Of a stretch of 64,000 nt of DNA, positions 44,130 through 53,313 are shown in pieces; position 1 is the stretch's first letter; each line of letters opens with the position of its first letter. The stretch is from JAKIVR01 sp035933635 (lineage in GTDB: Archaea; Thermoplasmatota; Thermoplasmata; Lutacidiplasmatales; UBA184). A program made the translations under genes and the position numbers. The DNA lies in the NCBI GenBank assembly GCA_035933635.1, contig DASYYY010000021.1:487286-551285 (forward strand). The letters run 5' to 3'. The notes below the pieces were generated by a model. That model was given only the letters and a program-made list of their open reading frames with translations. It did not search any database and was not told the DNA's origin.

Positions 44130-44841
44130 CCCCGCCGACCGACGCCGGATCCGCGGCGTCGATCCGGTAGCGGACGACAGTCGTGTCCACGAACCCCAGT
44201 ACCTTCTCCTGGCCCCGCTCGCGCGCGCACCGGTACGCCACCCGCAGCACCTCCTCCCCCCGCGCCCTCGAGGGGACGGGGATAGGGACCAGGTCGCCGC
44301 GGACCGGCGGAGCATGGCGATCGAACCGTGCCAACAGCGTTTCGAACCGGGGGAACGCGAGCTGGAAGAGGTCGAGCTGCAATGCGATCTCTGGCGCCGC
44401 GGGGTCGGCTCGGTAGCTCTTCATCTCGTAGATGCGACGGCGTGCATCCCAGAAGTCCGGCTGCGCGTAGTAGCCGGCGTCGTCGTTGATCAGCACCAGC
44501 CGGCTGCGCGGTCGGGGCAGCCCGAACAGCTCGCTCGCCCGAAATGCCCGAATGACCTCGGCGACCCGATCGAGGTGGGCGATGCGTTCCGATTCCGCCA
44601 CCGCGACGTCCGCGTCGCGCAGTTCCTCGACCAGGACCTCCTCCGCCAGCCGACGGATCGCCGTGGCCGTAGGCCGCATACCGGCGCCATAGCGGTGGGA
44701 GAACTGGGCCAGGCTCGTGTCGATGGCCCGGCCCACGGCCATACCGATGAGATCCCGCTCCGACGGTGGAAGACGCGGGTGGGCGTAGGCCACGACTTCG
44801 TGGGCGGCGACGGTGCGAGCCCGAGGTCCCGGACCGTTCAC
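44122..44841 (-). CDS. Possible PD-(D/E)XK nuclease-like protein
   Basis: A 239-residue protein starting at GTG. PDFWDARRRIYEMKSY puts Asp129, Glu139 and Lys141 in the PD...E-x-K order of the restriction-endonuclease-like fold, with a helix bearing Gln (QLDLFQLAFP) after it, as in many such nucleases. An N-terminal helical domain (TATAIRRLAEEVLVEEL) precedes it. It has no methyltransferase or helicase neighbour. Could be a repair or defence nuclease; unproven. Base use is like its neighbours. Confidence 0.55.
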   Translation of the reverse strand: MNGPGPRARTVAAHEVVAYAHPRLPPSERDLIGMAVGRAIDTSLAQFSHRYGAGMRPTATAIRRLAEEVLVEELRDADVAVAESERIAHLDRVAEVIRAFRASELFGLPRPRSRLVLINDDAGYYAQPDFWDARRRIYEMKSYRADPAAPEIALQLDLFQLAFPRFETLLARFDRHAPPVRGDLVPIPVPSRARGEEVLRVAYRCARERGQEKVLGFVDTTVVRYRIDAADPASVGGAT

Positions 44842-44937
44842 GCCGGTCCTTCGGCGCGGCGTCGCGTTCGACCCGGCTCGCGCACGATCGGGGCGAACCG
44901 CCCGAGGTACGAAATCCCTTCCGGTGGCAACGCGGGT

Positions 44938-45885
44938 TCAGGTCACGGTCACCGACGACACCGAGAGCCCGTTCCCGAGCGTCCCCAAGTTCAGGCTGGC
45001 CCGAGCGAATGCGTGCGGCGAGCCCTCGGCGTAGACCGAGACCGAAGCCGAGGCGCTGAAGATGAGGGCGTAGTGGTGGGCGGGGACGAATCGGGTGGAG
45101 TTGACCCAGATGTTGTCCTGCGCTGTGCCGCTGTTCGACCAGCTGGTCGTCGGGGTCTGGTAGGTCGTGTTGCTCGTCACGCAGTAGGGGCTCCCGATGT
45201 ACCCCGGACCGTAGCACACCCAATCGATGGAGGTGTAGTTCTCCAGGAGGGTGAAGTTGTACGCGCCGAAGTAGCCGCCGAGCACGAACCGGCCGCCCGA
45301 CTGCGCGAAGTATGACCGGTTCGTCACGTCAAAGACCTGGGCGTAGATCGAGAGGTAGACCTGGGCGGTCGCCACGCAGGTACCGGCCGAGCCGTTGTAG
45401 TCGTAGCTCCCGTTGCTCGCATCGATGTAGTGGAACGCGCGGCTCGGGCAGGTGGTGGAGCCGATCGAAGCGGATTGGGCCCACTTGGCCGTGTATCCGA
45501 CGCTGACATTGTGGTTGCCCGAGCCGATCGCGATCGGGACAACGGCGAGGACCCCGCCGTCGATCGTCCCCACACTGTCGACGCCGAGCGCCTCCAGGAT
45601 TCCGGGACAGGTGTTGGCGCTGGCCGAACCCGCGAACGCTCCCACTCCGGTCTTGAGACTGAAGCTCCACTTCTTGGCGGTGTGGACCTTCGCGCAGCCC
45701 ATCTGGGAGTAGCCGTTCTGGAGGACCACCGTTCCCGGGAGCGGGGTTCCGATCGGACCAGCGGCCACCGCTGTGGCAGCGAAGACGAGGGAGGCGACCG
45801 CCAGCAGCGCGCACGGCACGAGCCGGCCGGCGGCGCTCGCGCCCTCCCGGGACCGCCTGTCCGATGGTCGTCGAGCCCCCCCCAT
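44938..45885 (-). CDS. Exported Cys-containing protein, related in plan to 38960-39889
   Basis: A 315-residue protein. A signal helix (LVPCALLAVASLVFAATAVAA) is followed by a Ser/Thr/Tyr-rich body with Cys in SQMGCAK, NTCPG, TTCPS, AGTCVAT, WVCYG and SPYCVTS, probably disulfide-bonded. The end is all beta (YALIFSASASVSVYAEG). No family recognised. GATAAACCT at 45955-45963 may be a TATA box read on the minus strand, giving a leader of about 40 bases. Confidence 0.75.
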   Translation of the reverse strand: MGGARRPSDRRSREGASAAGRLVPCALLAVASLVFAATAVAAGPIGTPLPGTVVLQNGYSQMGCAKVHTAKKWSFSLKTGVGAFAGSASANTCPGILEALGVDSVGTIDGGVLAVVPIAIGSGNHNVSVGYTAKWAQSASIGSTTCPSRAFHYIDASNGSYDYNGSAGTCVATAQVYLSIYAQVFDVTNRSYFAQSGGRFVLGGYFGAYNFTLLENYTSIDWVCYGPGYIGSPYCVTSNTTYQTPTTSWSNSGTAQDNIWVNSTRFVPAHHYALIFSASASVSVYAEGSPHAFARASLNLGTLGNGLSVSSVTVT

Positions 45886-46045
45886 GGCGCCGACCGTTGC
45901 CGGGCCTGCGGATCCGAGAACCGGGTCCAGCGGCGCTGGGACCGTGGGTCGATAGATAAACCTCCCGAATCCGACGAGCGGATCTCCGCACCGGAGGAGG
46001 TCTGGAGTGCGAGGCCGCCCGAACCCACGCGTCGGGCGCGGGCGA

Positions 46046-46657
46046 TCAGATCCGGTGAGGGACCGACTGAGGAGCGGAGGGGTCCGAGAGATCGACGATT
46101 CGGATCGGTTCGCGGGGCGTCAGCGGGAAGACGGTTTCCAGCGGGATCCGCTCGAGATCCTTGGGCATCGGGTCCCACCCGCGGATCGAGCTGCGGCCCA
46201 GGGACGGGCGGTCGCGCGGTACCCACTCGTCGAGCCCGACCCCCGACGCCACCGCGCCGCTCCGTGTGCCGGTGCCCGCGCGGTCGAGCGACATCAGCGT
46301 GCCGACGCGAGAGAGCATCCGGTCGGCGCTCCAGCTCGGAACCGAGGGGACCCGATCGTCCGCCACGGGACCGATGGGAGCGGAGTACCGATCGGCCGTC
46401 GCACGGGCCGCCGCAGCGAGCGCGTACAGCCCCCGCGGTACACCAAGGGCGACCCAGGTCAGGGCGACGGCGACGCCGGAAAGCAGGATCGCCACGGGTA
46501 CGAGAACGATGAGTTGAGGTTCGAGCACGACGACAAAGTAGGCGATCAGGAACCCGAAGCACAACGCCGCGAACGCATAGGCGATGAGGACACCGAGCCA
46601 CTCCGCGGCCAGCCAGCCCAGTAGGGCGCGACGCGCGAGGGTGTAGATTTTCGACAC
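46046..46657 (-). CDS. Membrane protein with cytoplasmic tail, unknown
   Basis: A 203-residue protein starting at GTG. Two or three N-terminal helices (WLGVLIAYAFAALCFGFLIAYFVVVL and LIVLVPVAILLSGVAVALTWVAL) are followed by a ~110-residue soluble tail with RIPLETVFPLTPREPIRIVDL. No family recognised. TATATATG at 46716-46723 (minus strand) is a strong TATA box, with a leader of about 37 bases. Confidence 0.65.
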   Translation of the reverse strand: MSKIYTLARRALLGWLAAEWLGVLIAYAFAALCFGFLIAYFVVVLEPQLIVLVPVAILLSGVAVALTWVALGVPRGLYALAAAARATADRYSAPIGPVADDRVPSVPSWSADRMLSRVGTLMSLDRAGTGTRSGAVASGVGLDEWVPRDRPSLGRSSIRGWDPMPKDLERIPLETVFPLTPREPIRIVDLSDPSAPQSVPHRI

Positions 46658-46851
46658 CGGGACCCGGTTCCCTTGTCGGCTGTTTTCAGCCTACGTGTCA
46701 CACCATCGCATGCGCATATATACAGGTCGAGGTTAGTGCGAATTCGGTCGCATACGGGGCGAGTTCGGAGCGGAATCGGCCCAAAGCAGGGCGAACCGGT
46801 CGCCACGGTCGGCGCTCGAGCGCGTCACCTGTGACGACGAGGCCCGGTTGA

Positions 46852-46868
46852 GGCTTATGCGGAGCCGG
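46852..46868 (+). promoter_or_regulatory. Promoter of VOC gene 2
   Basis: Contains CTTATGCGGAGCC; TTATGCG lies 28 bases before GTG 46883. It matches the promoter of VOC gene 1 over 11 bases. Confidence 0.6.
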
Positions 46869-46882
46869 CCGATTGGGGCAAC

Positions 46883-47278
46883 GTGGCGTCCCTCGGTCTG
46901 CGATTCGGCTACGCCGGGATCCGAGTCCGTGACCTGACCCGCTCCCTCCGGTTCTACCGGGGACTCGGATTCCGCATCGTCCGGCGCGGGACGATGGAGC
47001 ACGGGGGTCGGTGGGTCCACCTCAAGATCCCGGGCCAGCCCCAGATGCTGGAGCTCAATTTCTACCCTCGGGGCAATCGATTCTACGAGCCCTTCCACGC
47101 CGGCACCGAGCTCGACCATCTCGGTTTCTTCGTCGACGACATCGACGGCTGGGTCAAGCGGGCCCGACGGGTCGGGGGGACACTCGCGGTCGATTTCTCC
47201 GAAACCCGCGAACGGCTCGCCTATGTACGCGACCCGGACGGCATCTGGATCGAGTTCGTCGGAAAGCCGAGCGGCTGA
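46883..47278 (+). CDS. VOC (glyoxalase-like) protein 2
   Basis: A 131-residue protein starting at GTG. FGYAGIRVRDLTRSLRFYRGLG, ELDHLGFFVDD and LAYVRDPDGIWIEFVG mark the VOC fold with His and Glu metal ligands. It is a paralogue of the protein at 41211-41597, from which it differs mainly in the C-terminal half. Substrate unknown. Confidence 0.85.
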   Translation: MASLGLRFGYAGIRVRDLTRSLRFYRGLGFRIVRRGTMEHGGRWVHLKIPGQPQMLELNFYPRGNRFYEPFHAGTELDHLGFFVDDIDGWVKRARRVGGTLAVDFSETRERLAYVRDPDGIWIEFVGKPSG

Positions 47279-47405
47279 AGGTCGTAGCCCGACGTTGGAT
47301 CGAGGTTCGGAAGACCGCCCGGCCGTCGACCACCGGTTGCCCTTCTCGGCGAGCGAAACCTGCTTGAGCCCCCCGCCGCGTGGGGGGGTCGGCGGATAGC
47401 GATTC

Positions 47406-47852
47406 GTGGGGCTGTTTCCGGCGAACTCCCCGGTCTACTCGGACCTCGTCCTCGTCGTCGAGATCGCCATCGCGGCGATGCTCGTCGTCGGGATGTTTGT
47501 GGCCCGGACGGGTCGCATCCGGGTCCACATGTATCTGCAGTCCTCGATGGTGCTCGTCAACCTCCCGGTCGTGCTGAGCTGGATGGTCCCGCAATACCTG
47601 ACCTACGTGCTTCCGGGGCTACCCCGCGAGATCGGCGATCCCGTCTACCTGTTCCCCACGGTGATGTTGGTCCTCGGGGCCGCGGCCGAATCGATCGGCG
47701 TCTACATCCTGCTCGTGGCGGTGACGAACTGGATCCCGGAGCGGATACGGTTTCGCAACTACAAGCTCTGGATGCGCGGCGAGCTGGTCCTGTGGTGGTC
47801 GGTGCTCGTCTTCGGGTTCAGCACCTACTACATCTGGTATGTTCCAAGCTGA
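47406..47852 (+). CDS. Four-helix membrane protein
   Basis: A 148-residue protein starting at GTG. Four membrane helices: LVLVVEIAIAAMLVVGMFVA, a second after RVHMYLQSS, LFPTVMLVLGAAAESIGVYI and LVLWWSVLVFGFSTYYIWYV. HMYLQ and the final WSV..YYIWY resemble small membrane proteins of the DUF420/YozB group linked to respiratory oxidases, but the match is weak. No cofactor motif. Confidence 0.65.
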   Translation: MGLFPANSPVYSDLVLVVEIAIAAMLVVGMFVARTGRIRVHMYLQSSMVLVNLPVVLSWMVPQYLTYVLPGLPREIGDPVYLFPTVMLVLGAAAESIGVYILLVAVTNWIPERIRFRNYKLWMRGELVLWWSVLVFGFSTYYIWYVPS

Positions 47853-47894
47853 GCGGCCCCGGCGGTGAATCCCCGCTCGGTCTCCGACCGACGG

Positions 47895-48386
47895 TCAGAA
47901 GTCGCTCGGAGGCACCAGGTCGATCACCGTCTTCTGGGAGCTCTTGGTGTGGTACTCCTCCCAGAGCCGACGCACGTCCTCCTCGGTGAGCTCGAGCAGG
48001 TAGACGGGGGAAACGAGGGGCGCCGCGTGTTCGACCTTGATGAGCACGATCGCCCGGATCCGGCGGACGTCGGCGCCCTCGGAACGGTACTGCTCGACGG
48101 CCTTCCAGTAGGTATCCCCGGAGCGCAGTACGGTCGCCGGGCCGCGGAAGCGGTATCCCTTGCGGGTGAACGGGTCGACGACATTGACCTCGACCTGGGG
48201 GTTCGAGGCGAGGTTCTTGATCGTATGCGGTGACTCGATGTCGGCAAAGACGAGGTGCGCGTCGTCCCAGACCGTCAACGAGCCCTTGGGCGAGACGTTG
48301 GGCTGATGGTCGGCCGACACCGTAGCGACGTAGCCCAACCGCTGGTGGCGGACGAGCCGCTGCATCTCCTCGGTGAGGATTCCCAT
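47895..48386 (-). CDS. PNPOx-like flavin-binding protein
   Basis: A 163-residue protein of the pyridoxamine 5'-phosphate oxidase-like split-barrel fold: LGYVATVSADHQPNVSPKGSLTVW is the opening beta hairpin with the substrate loop, HTIKNLASNPQVEVNVVDP the strand-helix-strand core. Such proteins bind FMN, F420 or haem. Substrate not readable. ATG 48386 gives the standard N-terminus; the frame continues upstream without coding character. Confidence 0.85.
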   Translation of the reverse strand: MGILTEEMQRLVRHQRLGYVATVSADHQPNVSPKGSLTVWDDAHLVFADIESPHTIKNLASNPQVEVNVVDPFTRKGYRFRGPATVLRSGDTYWKAVEQYRSEGADVRRIRAIVLIKVEHAAPLVSPVYLLELTEEDVRRLWEEYHTKSSQKTVIDLVPPSDF

Positions 48387-48547
48387 CGACGGTGTTCGAG
48401 GCGGCTCCCGGGCTTTTGACTTTGTGGCCGCGCAGAACGGACGACGCGACGGTAGCCTCCCGCCGGATCGACCACCGGTCGTGACGCACCTCCTCGTGGC
48501 CGGCTCCAGCGAAGGGTTGAAGTGCCCCCCCTCCGCAATCGTGTTCG

Positions 48548-49120
48548 ATGTACGGCACACCCGGAACCCCGACGCGGACCCGGACCCCCTCCGGGGGCAC
48601 GGCCGAGACGCTGATCCTCATCGCCCTGATTCTCCAGGCGATCTTTACTCTCGCCGTGGCGGCCGAGTTCTTGTTCCTGGGATCGTTCCTGTTCTTCGCC
48701 TTCGGTCCCTTCGCTGCCATCGCGGTCGTCTTCGGTGCCTTGGTACTCCTGTTCGGGCTGTTCTTCCTCTACGCCGGGTTCGAGTGGTCGTACCGGCGCA
48801 CCAAGTCGGGGGACTACGACGGCGCGCGTACCTGGACGATCATCCTGGGCATCCTCGGCATCTTCTTCGGCGGCATCATCGTCGGGATCCTGTACATCAT
48901 CGGGTACGTCAAGCTCGGGGACGCGAGCAATGAGCAACGTCAAGCGGCCGCCCCCGGGTGGGCGCCCGCCCCGATGCCCTCGGCCGCTCCGCTGACCCCG
49001 GCGCCGGGGGTCGCCCCACCCTCGCCCGTGGCCCCGACCTGCCCCAAGTGCGGCCAGCCCGGCACCTGGGTGGCCCAGTACAGCCGCTACTACTGCTACA
49101 AGGACCAGCAGTACCTTTAG
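48548..49120 (+). CDS. Membrane protein with C-terminal zinc ribbon
   Basis: A 190-residue protein. Four membrane helices lie at ~20-125 (ILIALILQAIFTLAVAAEFL; LFFAFGPFAAIAVVFGALVL; the third near WTIILGILGIFFGG; the fourth IVGILYIIGYV). A Pro/Ala linker leads to CPKCGQPGTW..YYCYKDQQYL, a short zinc-ribbon-like end seen on many Thermoplasmatota membrane proteins. Function unknown. Confidence 0.75.
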   Translation: MYGTPGTPTRTRTPSGGTAETLILIALILQAIFTLAVAAEFLFLGSFLFFAFGPFAAIAVVFGALVLLFGLFFLYAGFEWSYRRTKSGDYDGARTWTIILGILGIFFGGIIVGILYIIGYVKLGDASNEQRQAAAPGWAPAPMPSAAPLTPAPGVAPPSPVAPTCPKCGQPGTWVAQYSRYYCYKDQQYL

Positions 49121-49206
49121 GACCGGGCGCCGGAGGCGACCCTTCCCTCCTCGACGGTCGCCCGCCGCCCCGACCTCCGCCGGGCCGGGCGGGAACCCAG
49201 AGGTTG

Positions 49207-51678
49207 ATGGGGGGCGCCCCGATGCGGGGGGGGATGCGCGTCGAAGCCTACGACCTCGACCTCGCGGTCGATTACCCGGACGGGACTTTCCGCGGAGACC
49301 TCAAGATCGAGCTGGTCGACCCGTCGTCGACGCTCGAACTCGATGCCCTCGGCCTCGCCGTAGAGCGGGTCGATGTCGGCGGTGCGACGGTCCCGGTTCG
49401 GGTCGACGCTGAGCGCCAGAAGCTGATCGTCCCGCTCGCGGGTGCCGAGGCGCGCACGGTGCGCATCCGGTACTCGGCCACGGCGGGTCGGAACGTGCTG
49501 ACCGGGTTCTACATCTCCCAGTTCGGAGAGCGCCCCCTCCTCACCACGATGATGGAGCCGGTCGGGTGCCGGCGGTTCATGCCGTGCCTGGACTCGCCGG
49601 AGTTCAAGGCGGTCTTTCGATTACGTGTGACCACCGCCCCCGAACTCACGGTCATCTCGAACGCGCCGGTAGCGGCCCGCGAGGGCGTCGGCGACCGCGT
49701 ACGTTGGACCTTTGCCCCGACCCCGCGAATGTCAACCTACCTGCTCTACCTGGGTGTGGGCCCGTTCGAGGAACGGGCGGTCGTCGCGGAGGGTACCCGG
49801 ATCATCGCGGCCACGGCCCCGGGCCGGGCGGGCCGAACGGCATGGGCCTTGGACGTGGCGGCGCGGGTCCTTCCCGCGTTCCGGGAATACTACGGCCTCC
49901 CCTACCCGATCGAGAAGTTGCACCTCGTCGGCGTCCCGGACATCGCTTCCGGAGCGATGGAGAACTGGGGCGCGATCACCTTCTCGGAGCTCGCGCTCCT
50001 GGTCGACGACGCGACGGTCCCGACGATCCGCCGGTGGGCGTGCGAAAGCATCGTGCACGAGATCGCCCACCAGTGGTTCGGCAATCTCGTAACGATGGAA
50101 TCGTTCAACGACCTATGGCTGAACGAGGCGTTCGCCACGTTCGTGACCGCGAAGATGCAGGACCAGCTCGGGCTCCGGGCCGACGCCTGGGGGGAGTTCG
50201 CCATCCGGGCCACCTCGGGATGGATCGGCGACTCGGTGCGGGCGGCCCACCCGGTGAAGGCCGACGTCACCGATCCCGCCCAGATCACCGAGCTGTTCGA
50301 CGAGATCACCTACTTCAAGGGCTCCTCGCTGCTCCGGATGCTCGAGACCTACGTCGGGGAGGGGCCGTTCCGACGCGGCGTCCAGGCCTATCTCCAGGGC
50401 CACCTCTACGGCAACGCCCGCGGCGAGGACCTATGGCGAGCGCTCGCCGAGGCGACCGGCCTCCCGATCGAACGGGTGGCGCGGGACTGGGTCGAACGCT
50501 CGGGCCACCCCGTCGTCCGCGTCCACGTCGCCGACGGAGGGGTCCGACTCGAACAGCAGCGCTTCCTGTTCGATAGCCCGGCTCCGGCCGAACCGCCGCG
50601 CCCGATCCCCCTACGCCTGACCGTCCGCGGCCAGCCCAGCCCCGTATTGTTCGACGAACCCTCGCTGACCGTTGCCGGCGTCGATCCGGCGCGTGATCCG
50701 ATCAATCCCCTGCGCGCGGGGTTCTTCCGCGTCTGGTACGAGCCGACGCTGCGGCCCAAGGTCCTCGCCAGGTCGGTGCGCGGTCCCGACCTCGAGCTGT
50801 GGGGGTTCCTCCACGACACCGCGGCCTTCCTGCTCTCCGGCGACGTGACGGTCGGTGACTATCTTGCATCGGTCCGAGCCGCGGAGGGAGCCACGGGATA
50901 CGCCTCCGTCAGCGAGGTCTCCGACTCGCTGCAATCGTTCCTGCCGCTGCTGCACGACCATCCCGGATTTCTCGAGACGGCGCGGTCGTTCTTCGGCGCC
51001 CAGATCGACCGACTCACGCTTCGGGCACGCCCGGGTGAGCCGGAGGTGGATGGGCTGTTGCGCGAGGGGGCCGCGGTCGGACGCGTAGTCTTCGACACCG
51101 ACTTCGCCCGGACGCTCGCCGAGCAGTTCCCGACGGTGGACCACGCCGAGCCGGCGCTGCGACCGGCGATCACGATCGCGGCCGCGCGGGCCGGACCGGT
51201 CGGCGTGGTCGACGAGCTGGTCCGGCGGATCGGATCCGAGAACGAGAACGCCGCCGAGGACGCTGCGCGTGCGATCGGCAACCTGCCGACCTCCGACGGG
51301 GTCGCGCGCGGGCTCGCCGCATGGAAGGACCGCGGGGTCCGCACCTCGACGGTCGCCATCCTCGTCCGACGGGCCGCCGGGAGCGTCGCGGGAGCGGTCC
51401 CGGCCTGGGAGTGGGTCGAGCGGAACCTGGTGGAGTACGACGAGCGGGCGCGCGAGGCCACCTACCTCTCGCGCATGCTCAAGGGGGCGATCCCCTACAT
51501 GGGCCTGGTCCGTCCGCGCGAGGTCCGGCAGTTCTTCACCCGGCGGTCTTTCCCGGAGGCCGCGGTGGGTATCGCCCAGGGCCTGGAGTTCCTCGGGGCG
51601 TTCGAGCGACTCCATCGCTCGGTGGGGAGCGCGCACGGGTCGGCCGAACCGGTCGCCGCGAGGGTGCGCGCCGCCTGA
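49207..51678 (+). CDS. M1-family aminopeptidase (tricorn factor F2/F3-like)
   Basis: An 823-residue protein. YDLDLAVDYPDGTFRGDLKIEL opens the N-terminal beta domain. GAMENWG near 250 binds the peptide N-terminus, and HEIAHQWFGN (His284, Glu285, His288) with the later Glu of LNEAFAT binds zinc. A helical C-terminal domain closes the cavity. In Thermoplasma, the related factors F2 and F3 trim peptides made by the proteasome and tricorn. Size matches (about 780-820). ATG 49207, 49222 and 49234 are all possible. It is cytosolic and convergent with an alpha/beta hydrolase resembling factor F1. Confidence 0.92.
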   Translation: MGGAPMRGGMRVEAYDLDLAVDYPDGTFRGDLKIELVDPSSTLELDALGLAVERVDVGGATVPVRVDAERQKLIVPLAGAEARTVRIRYSATAGRNVLTGFYISQFGERPLLTTMMEPVGCRRFMPCLDSPEFKAVFRLRVTTAPELTVISNAPVAAREGVGDRVRWTFAPTPRMSTYLLYLGVGPFEERAVVAEGTRIIAATAPGRAGRTAWALDVAARVLPAFREYYGLPYPIEKLHLVGVPDIASGAMENWGAITFSELALLVDDATVPTIRRWACESIVHEIAHQWFGNLVTMESFNDLWLNEAFATFVTAKMQDQLGLRADAWGEFAIRATSGWIGDSVRAAHPVKADVTDPAQITELFDEITYFKGSSLLRMLETYVGEGPFRRGVQAYLQGHLYGNARGEDLWRALAEATGLPIERVARDWVERSGHPVVRVHVADGGVRLEQQRFLFDSPAPAEPPRPIPLRLTVRGQPSPVLFDEPSLTVAGVDPARDPINPLRAGFFRVWYEPTLRPKVLARSVRGPDLELWGFLHDTAAFLLSGDVTVGDYLASVRAAEGATGYASVSEVSDSLQSFLPLLHDHPGFLETARSFFGAQIDRLTLRARPGEPEVDGLLREGAAVGRVVFDTDFARTLAEQFPTVDHAEPALRPAITIAAARAGPVGVVDELVRRIGSENENAAEDAARAIGNLPTSDGVARGLAAWKDRGVRTSTVAILVRRAAGSVAGAVPAWEWVERNLVEYDERAREATYLSRMLKGAIPYMGLVRPREVRQFFTRRSFPEAAVGIAQGLEFLGAFERLHRSVGSAHGSAEPVAARVRAA

Positions 51679-51764
51679 ACTCGGCGATCCGCGCCGTCCG
51701 CGAACACCGGACGGGTCCCGGAGCTCTCCCCGAGCGTGGACCACGCGCGCCGGGTCGAACGGGC

Positions 51765-52637
51765 TCAGTCGCCCGTAACGTCGACGAGGAATTCGCGGAC
51801 CATCTTGAGGAATTCGCGCGGCTGCTCGAGAGGGGCCAGGTGGCTGGCGCGAGGGATCACCCGCAGGTGCGCCGGGACGATGCGGTCGGACATCTCCACC
51901 GAGGCCTCGAGGAAGAAGTCGTAGTGACCGACGAGGACGAGGGTGGGGACCTCGATCCGGGCGTAGTAGCGCCGACCGTCCCACCGCGCCATGGTACCGT
52001 CGACCGCGAACTCGTCACCGGTGCGGGTCATCATCGCGCGGTAGACCCGCTCGCTGAGCTTCGTCGCGCGGAGGTCGGGCGAGCCGCCGTCGAGGAACCG
52101 CTCGTTGAACGGCTTGGCGATGAGCTCGGAGATGCGGCGGTACTCCGGGTCGTCGAACGCCCGGCGCTTCTCGAAGGCCGCGAGCTGTCGCCGGAGCCGC
52201 TCGGGAGCGGCCAGTCGTATCGTCCGGTTCGCGCTCCGGATCTCCTCGGCGCTGCCGGCCGTGCCGCAGAGCAGCAGCGACCGCAGTTTCTCCTGGTAGC
52301 GGTGGGCGTACTCGAGGGCGACGAACCCGCCCGCCGAGAAGCCGAGCAAGTGCAGCTCGGAGATGCGGAACGCCTTGCGCAGCGCCTCGACGTCCTCGGC
52401 GAGGTTGGCGATCGTGAAGTCCGCGGTCCGGCGCGGCGACCAGCTGCCCCCGACACCCCGGGGATTGAACAGGATGACCCGCAGGTGGGCGTTCGCGAGC
52501 CGAAGGAGCGGCCGCAGATAGTGATAGGTCAGCCCCGGGCCCCCGGGATGGACCAGCAGTGTGGCCGGCCCCTTGCCCCGCGCGACGTACTCGAACGAAC
52601 GACGCGAGGCCGTGGTGATCCGGCGCAGCCGCGGCAT
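51765..52637 (-). CDS. Alpha/beta hydrolase, proline-iminopeptidase-like
   Basis: A 290-residue protein. LLVHPGGPG is the oxyanion-hole motif typical of proline iminopeptidases, GFSAGG holds the nucleophile Ser, a late Asp lies in LVLVGHYDFF and the His in RASHLAPL. A helical cap sits between (~130-210). Proline iminopeptidase (tricorn factor F1 in Thermoplasma) removes N-terminal residues, above all proline, from short peptides. ATG 52637 is chosen because CTATAG at 52660-52665 is 26 bases ahead; the frame upstream opens only with TTG 52754. Confidence 0.8.
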   Translation of the reverse strand: MPRLRRITTASRRSFEYVARGKGPATLLVHPGGPGLTYHYLRPLLRLANAHLRVILFNPRGVGGSWSPRRTADFTIANLAEDVEALRKAFRISELHLLGFSAGGFVALEYAHRYQEKLRSLLLCGTAGSAEEIRSANRTIRLAAPERLRRQLAAFEKRRAFDDPEYRRISELIAKPFNERFLDGGSPDLRATKLSERVYRAMMTRTGDEFAVDGTMARWDGRRYYARIEVPTLVLVGHYDFFLEASVEMSDRIVPAHLRVIPRASHLAPLEQPREFLKMVREFLVDVTGD

Positions 52638-52659
52638 GCCGGCGGGTAGCGGTATCCCA

Positions 52660-52667
52660 CTATAGAA
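52660..52667 (-). promoter_or_regulatory. TATA box of the alpha/beta hydrolase gene
   Basis: CTATAG (with flanking TTCTATAGTG on the minus strand), about 26 bases before ATG 52637; it decides the start. Confidence 0.55.
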
Positions 52668-52799
52668 GTAGGGGGCGGCGAAGGCCTCGTCGACGTCGAG
52701 AGATCGTCTTCGCGCCGGCGAGGGTCGAAGCAATGCTCCCCGCTCCTTCGGCAACCATAATGGGCCGGGAGACCGCTAGCACTACCTTTGGGCCGAACC

Positions 52800-53294
52800 A
52801 TGAGCGAGCACGTACGTCCGATACCGGAGGGTTACCATTCCGTGACTCCCGGAGTTGTGGTCAGTGATGCGGCCGCGGCGATCGCGTTCTACGAGCGTGC
52901 GCTCGGTGCCCATGAGCGGCTGCGCATGCACGGTCCGGACGGCAAGCGGATCCTCCACGCCGAGCTCCAGATCGGCGATTCGATTGTCTTCGTGGCGGAC
53001 GAGGTCCCGGACTCCGGTGGCAAATCCCCGACCACCCTGGGGGGCGTCACCGGCGGATTGCACCTTTATGTGGAGCACACCGACCAGCTGTTCCAGCGTG
53101 CCGTTCAGGCCGGTGCGAAGGTCGTGATGCCCCCGACCGACATGTTCTGGGGGGACCGGTACGCGCGCATCGCCGACCCGTTCGGCCACGAATGGGGGAT
53201 CGCGACGCACATCGAGGACGTCCCACCGGCCGAAGCGGGACGGCGCGGGCAGGAGTTCTACCGGCGCGCCTCCGAGCAGGCCGCCCGGGCCTGA
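52800..53294 (+). CDS. PhnB-like VOC protein
   Basis: A 164-residue protein: VTPGVVVSDAAAAIAFYERALGA, then ELQIGDSIVFVADE, a HLYVEHTD strand and GDRYARIADPFGHEWGIATH. The (F/W)-G-D-R and DPFGHEW motifs are typical of the PhnB group. Role unknown. It is divergent from the alpha/beta hydrolase. Start is ATG 52800, or TTG 52788. Confidence 0.85.
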   Translation: MSEHVRPIPEGYHSVTPGVVVSDAAAAIAFYERALGAHERLRMHGPDGKRILHAELQIGDSIVFVADEVPDSGGKSPTTLGGVTGGLHLYVEHTDQLFQRAVQAGAKVVMPPTDMFWGDRYARIADPFGHEWGIATHIEDVPPAEAGRRGQEFYRRASEQAARA

Positions 53295-53313
53295 TCGGGG
53301 CGGGACGCAAGGA

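Noticed and set aside
52638..52754. TTG 52754 start for the alpha/beta hydrolase
   Set aside because: A TATA box lies within that stretch, 26 bases ahead of an in-frame ATG that gives the usual family length.
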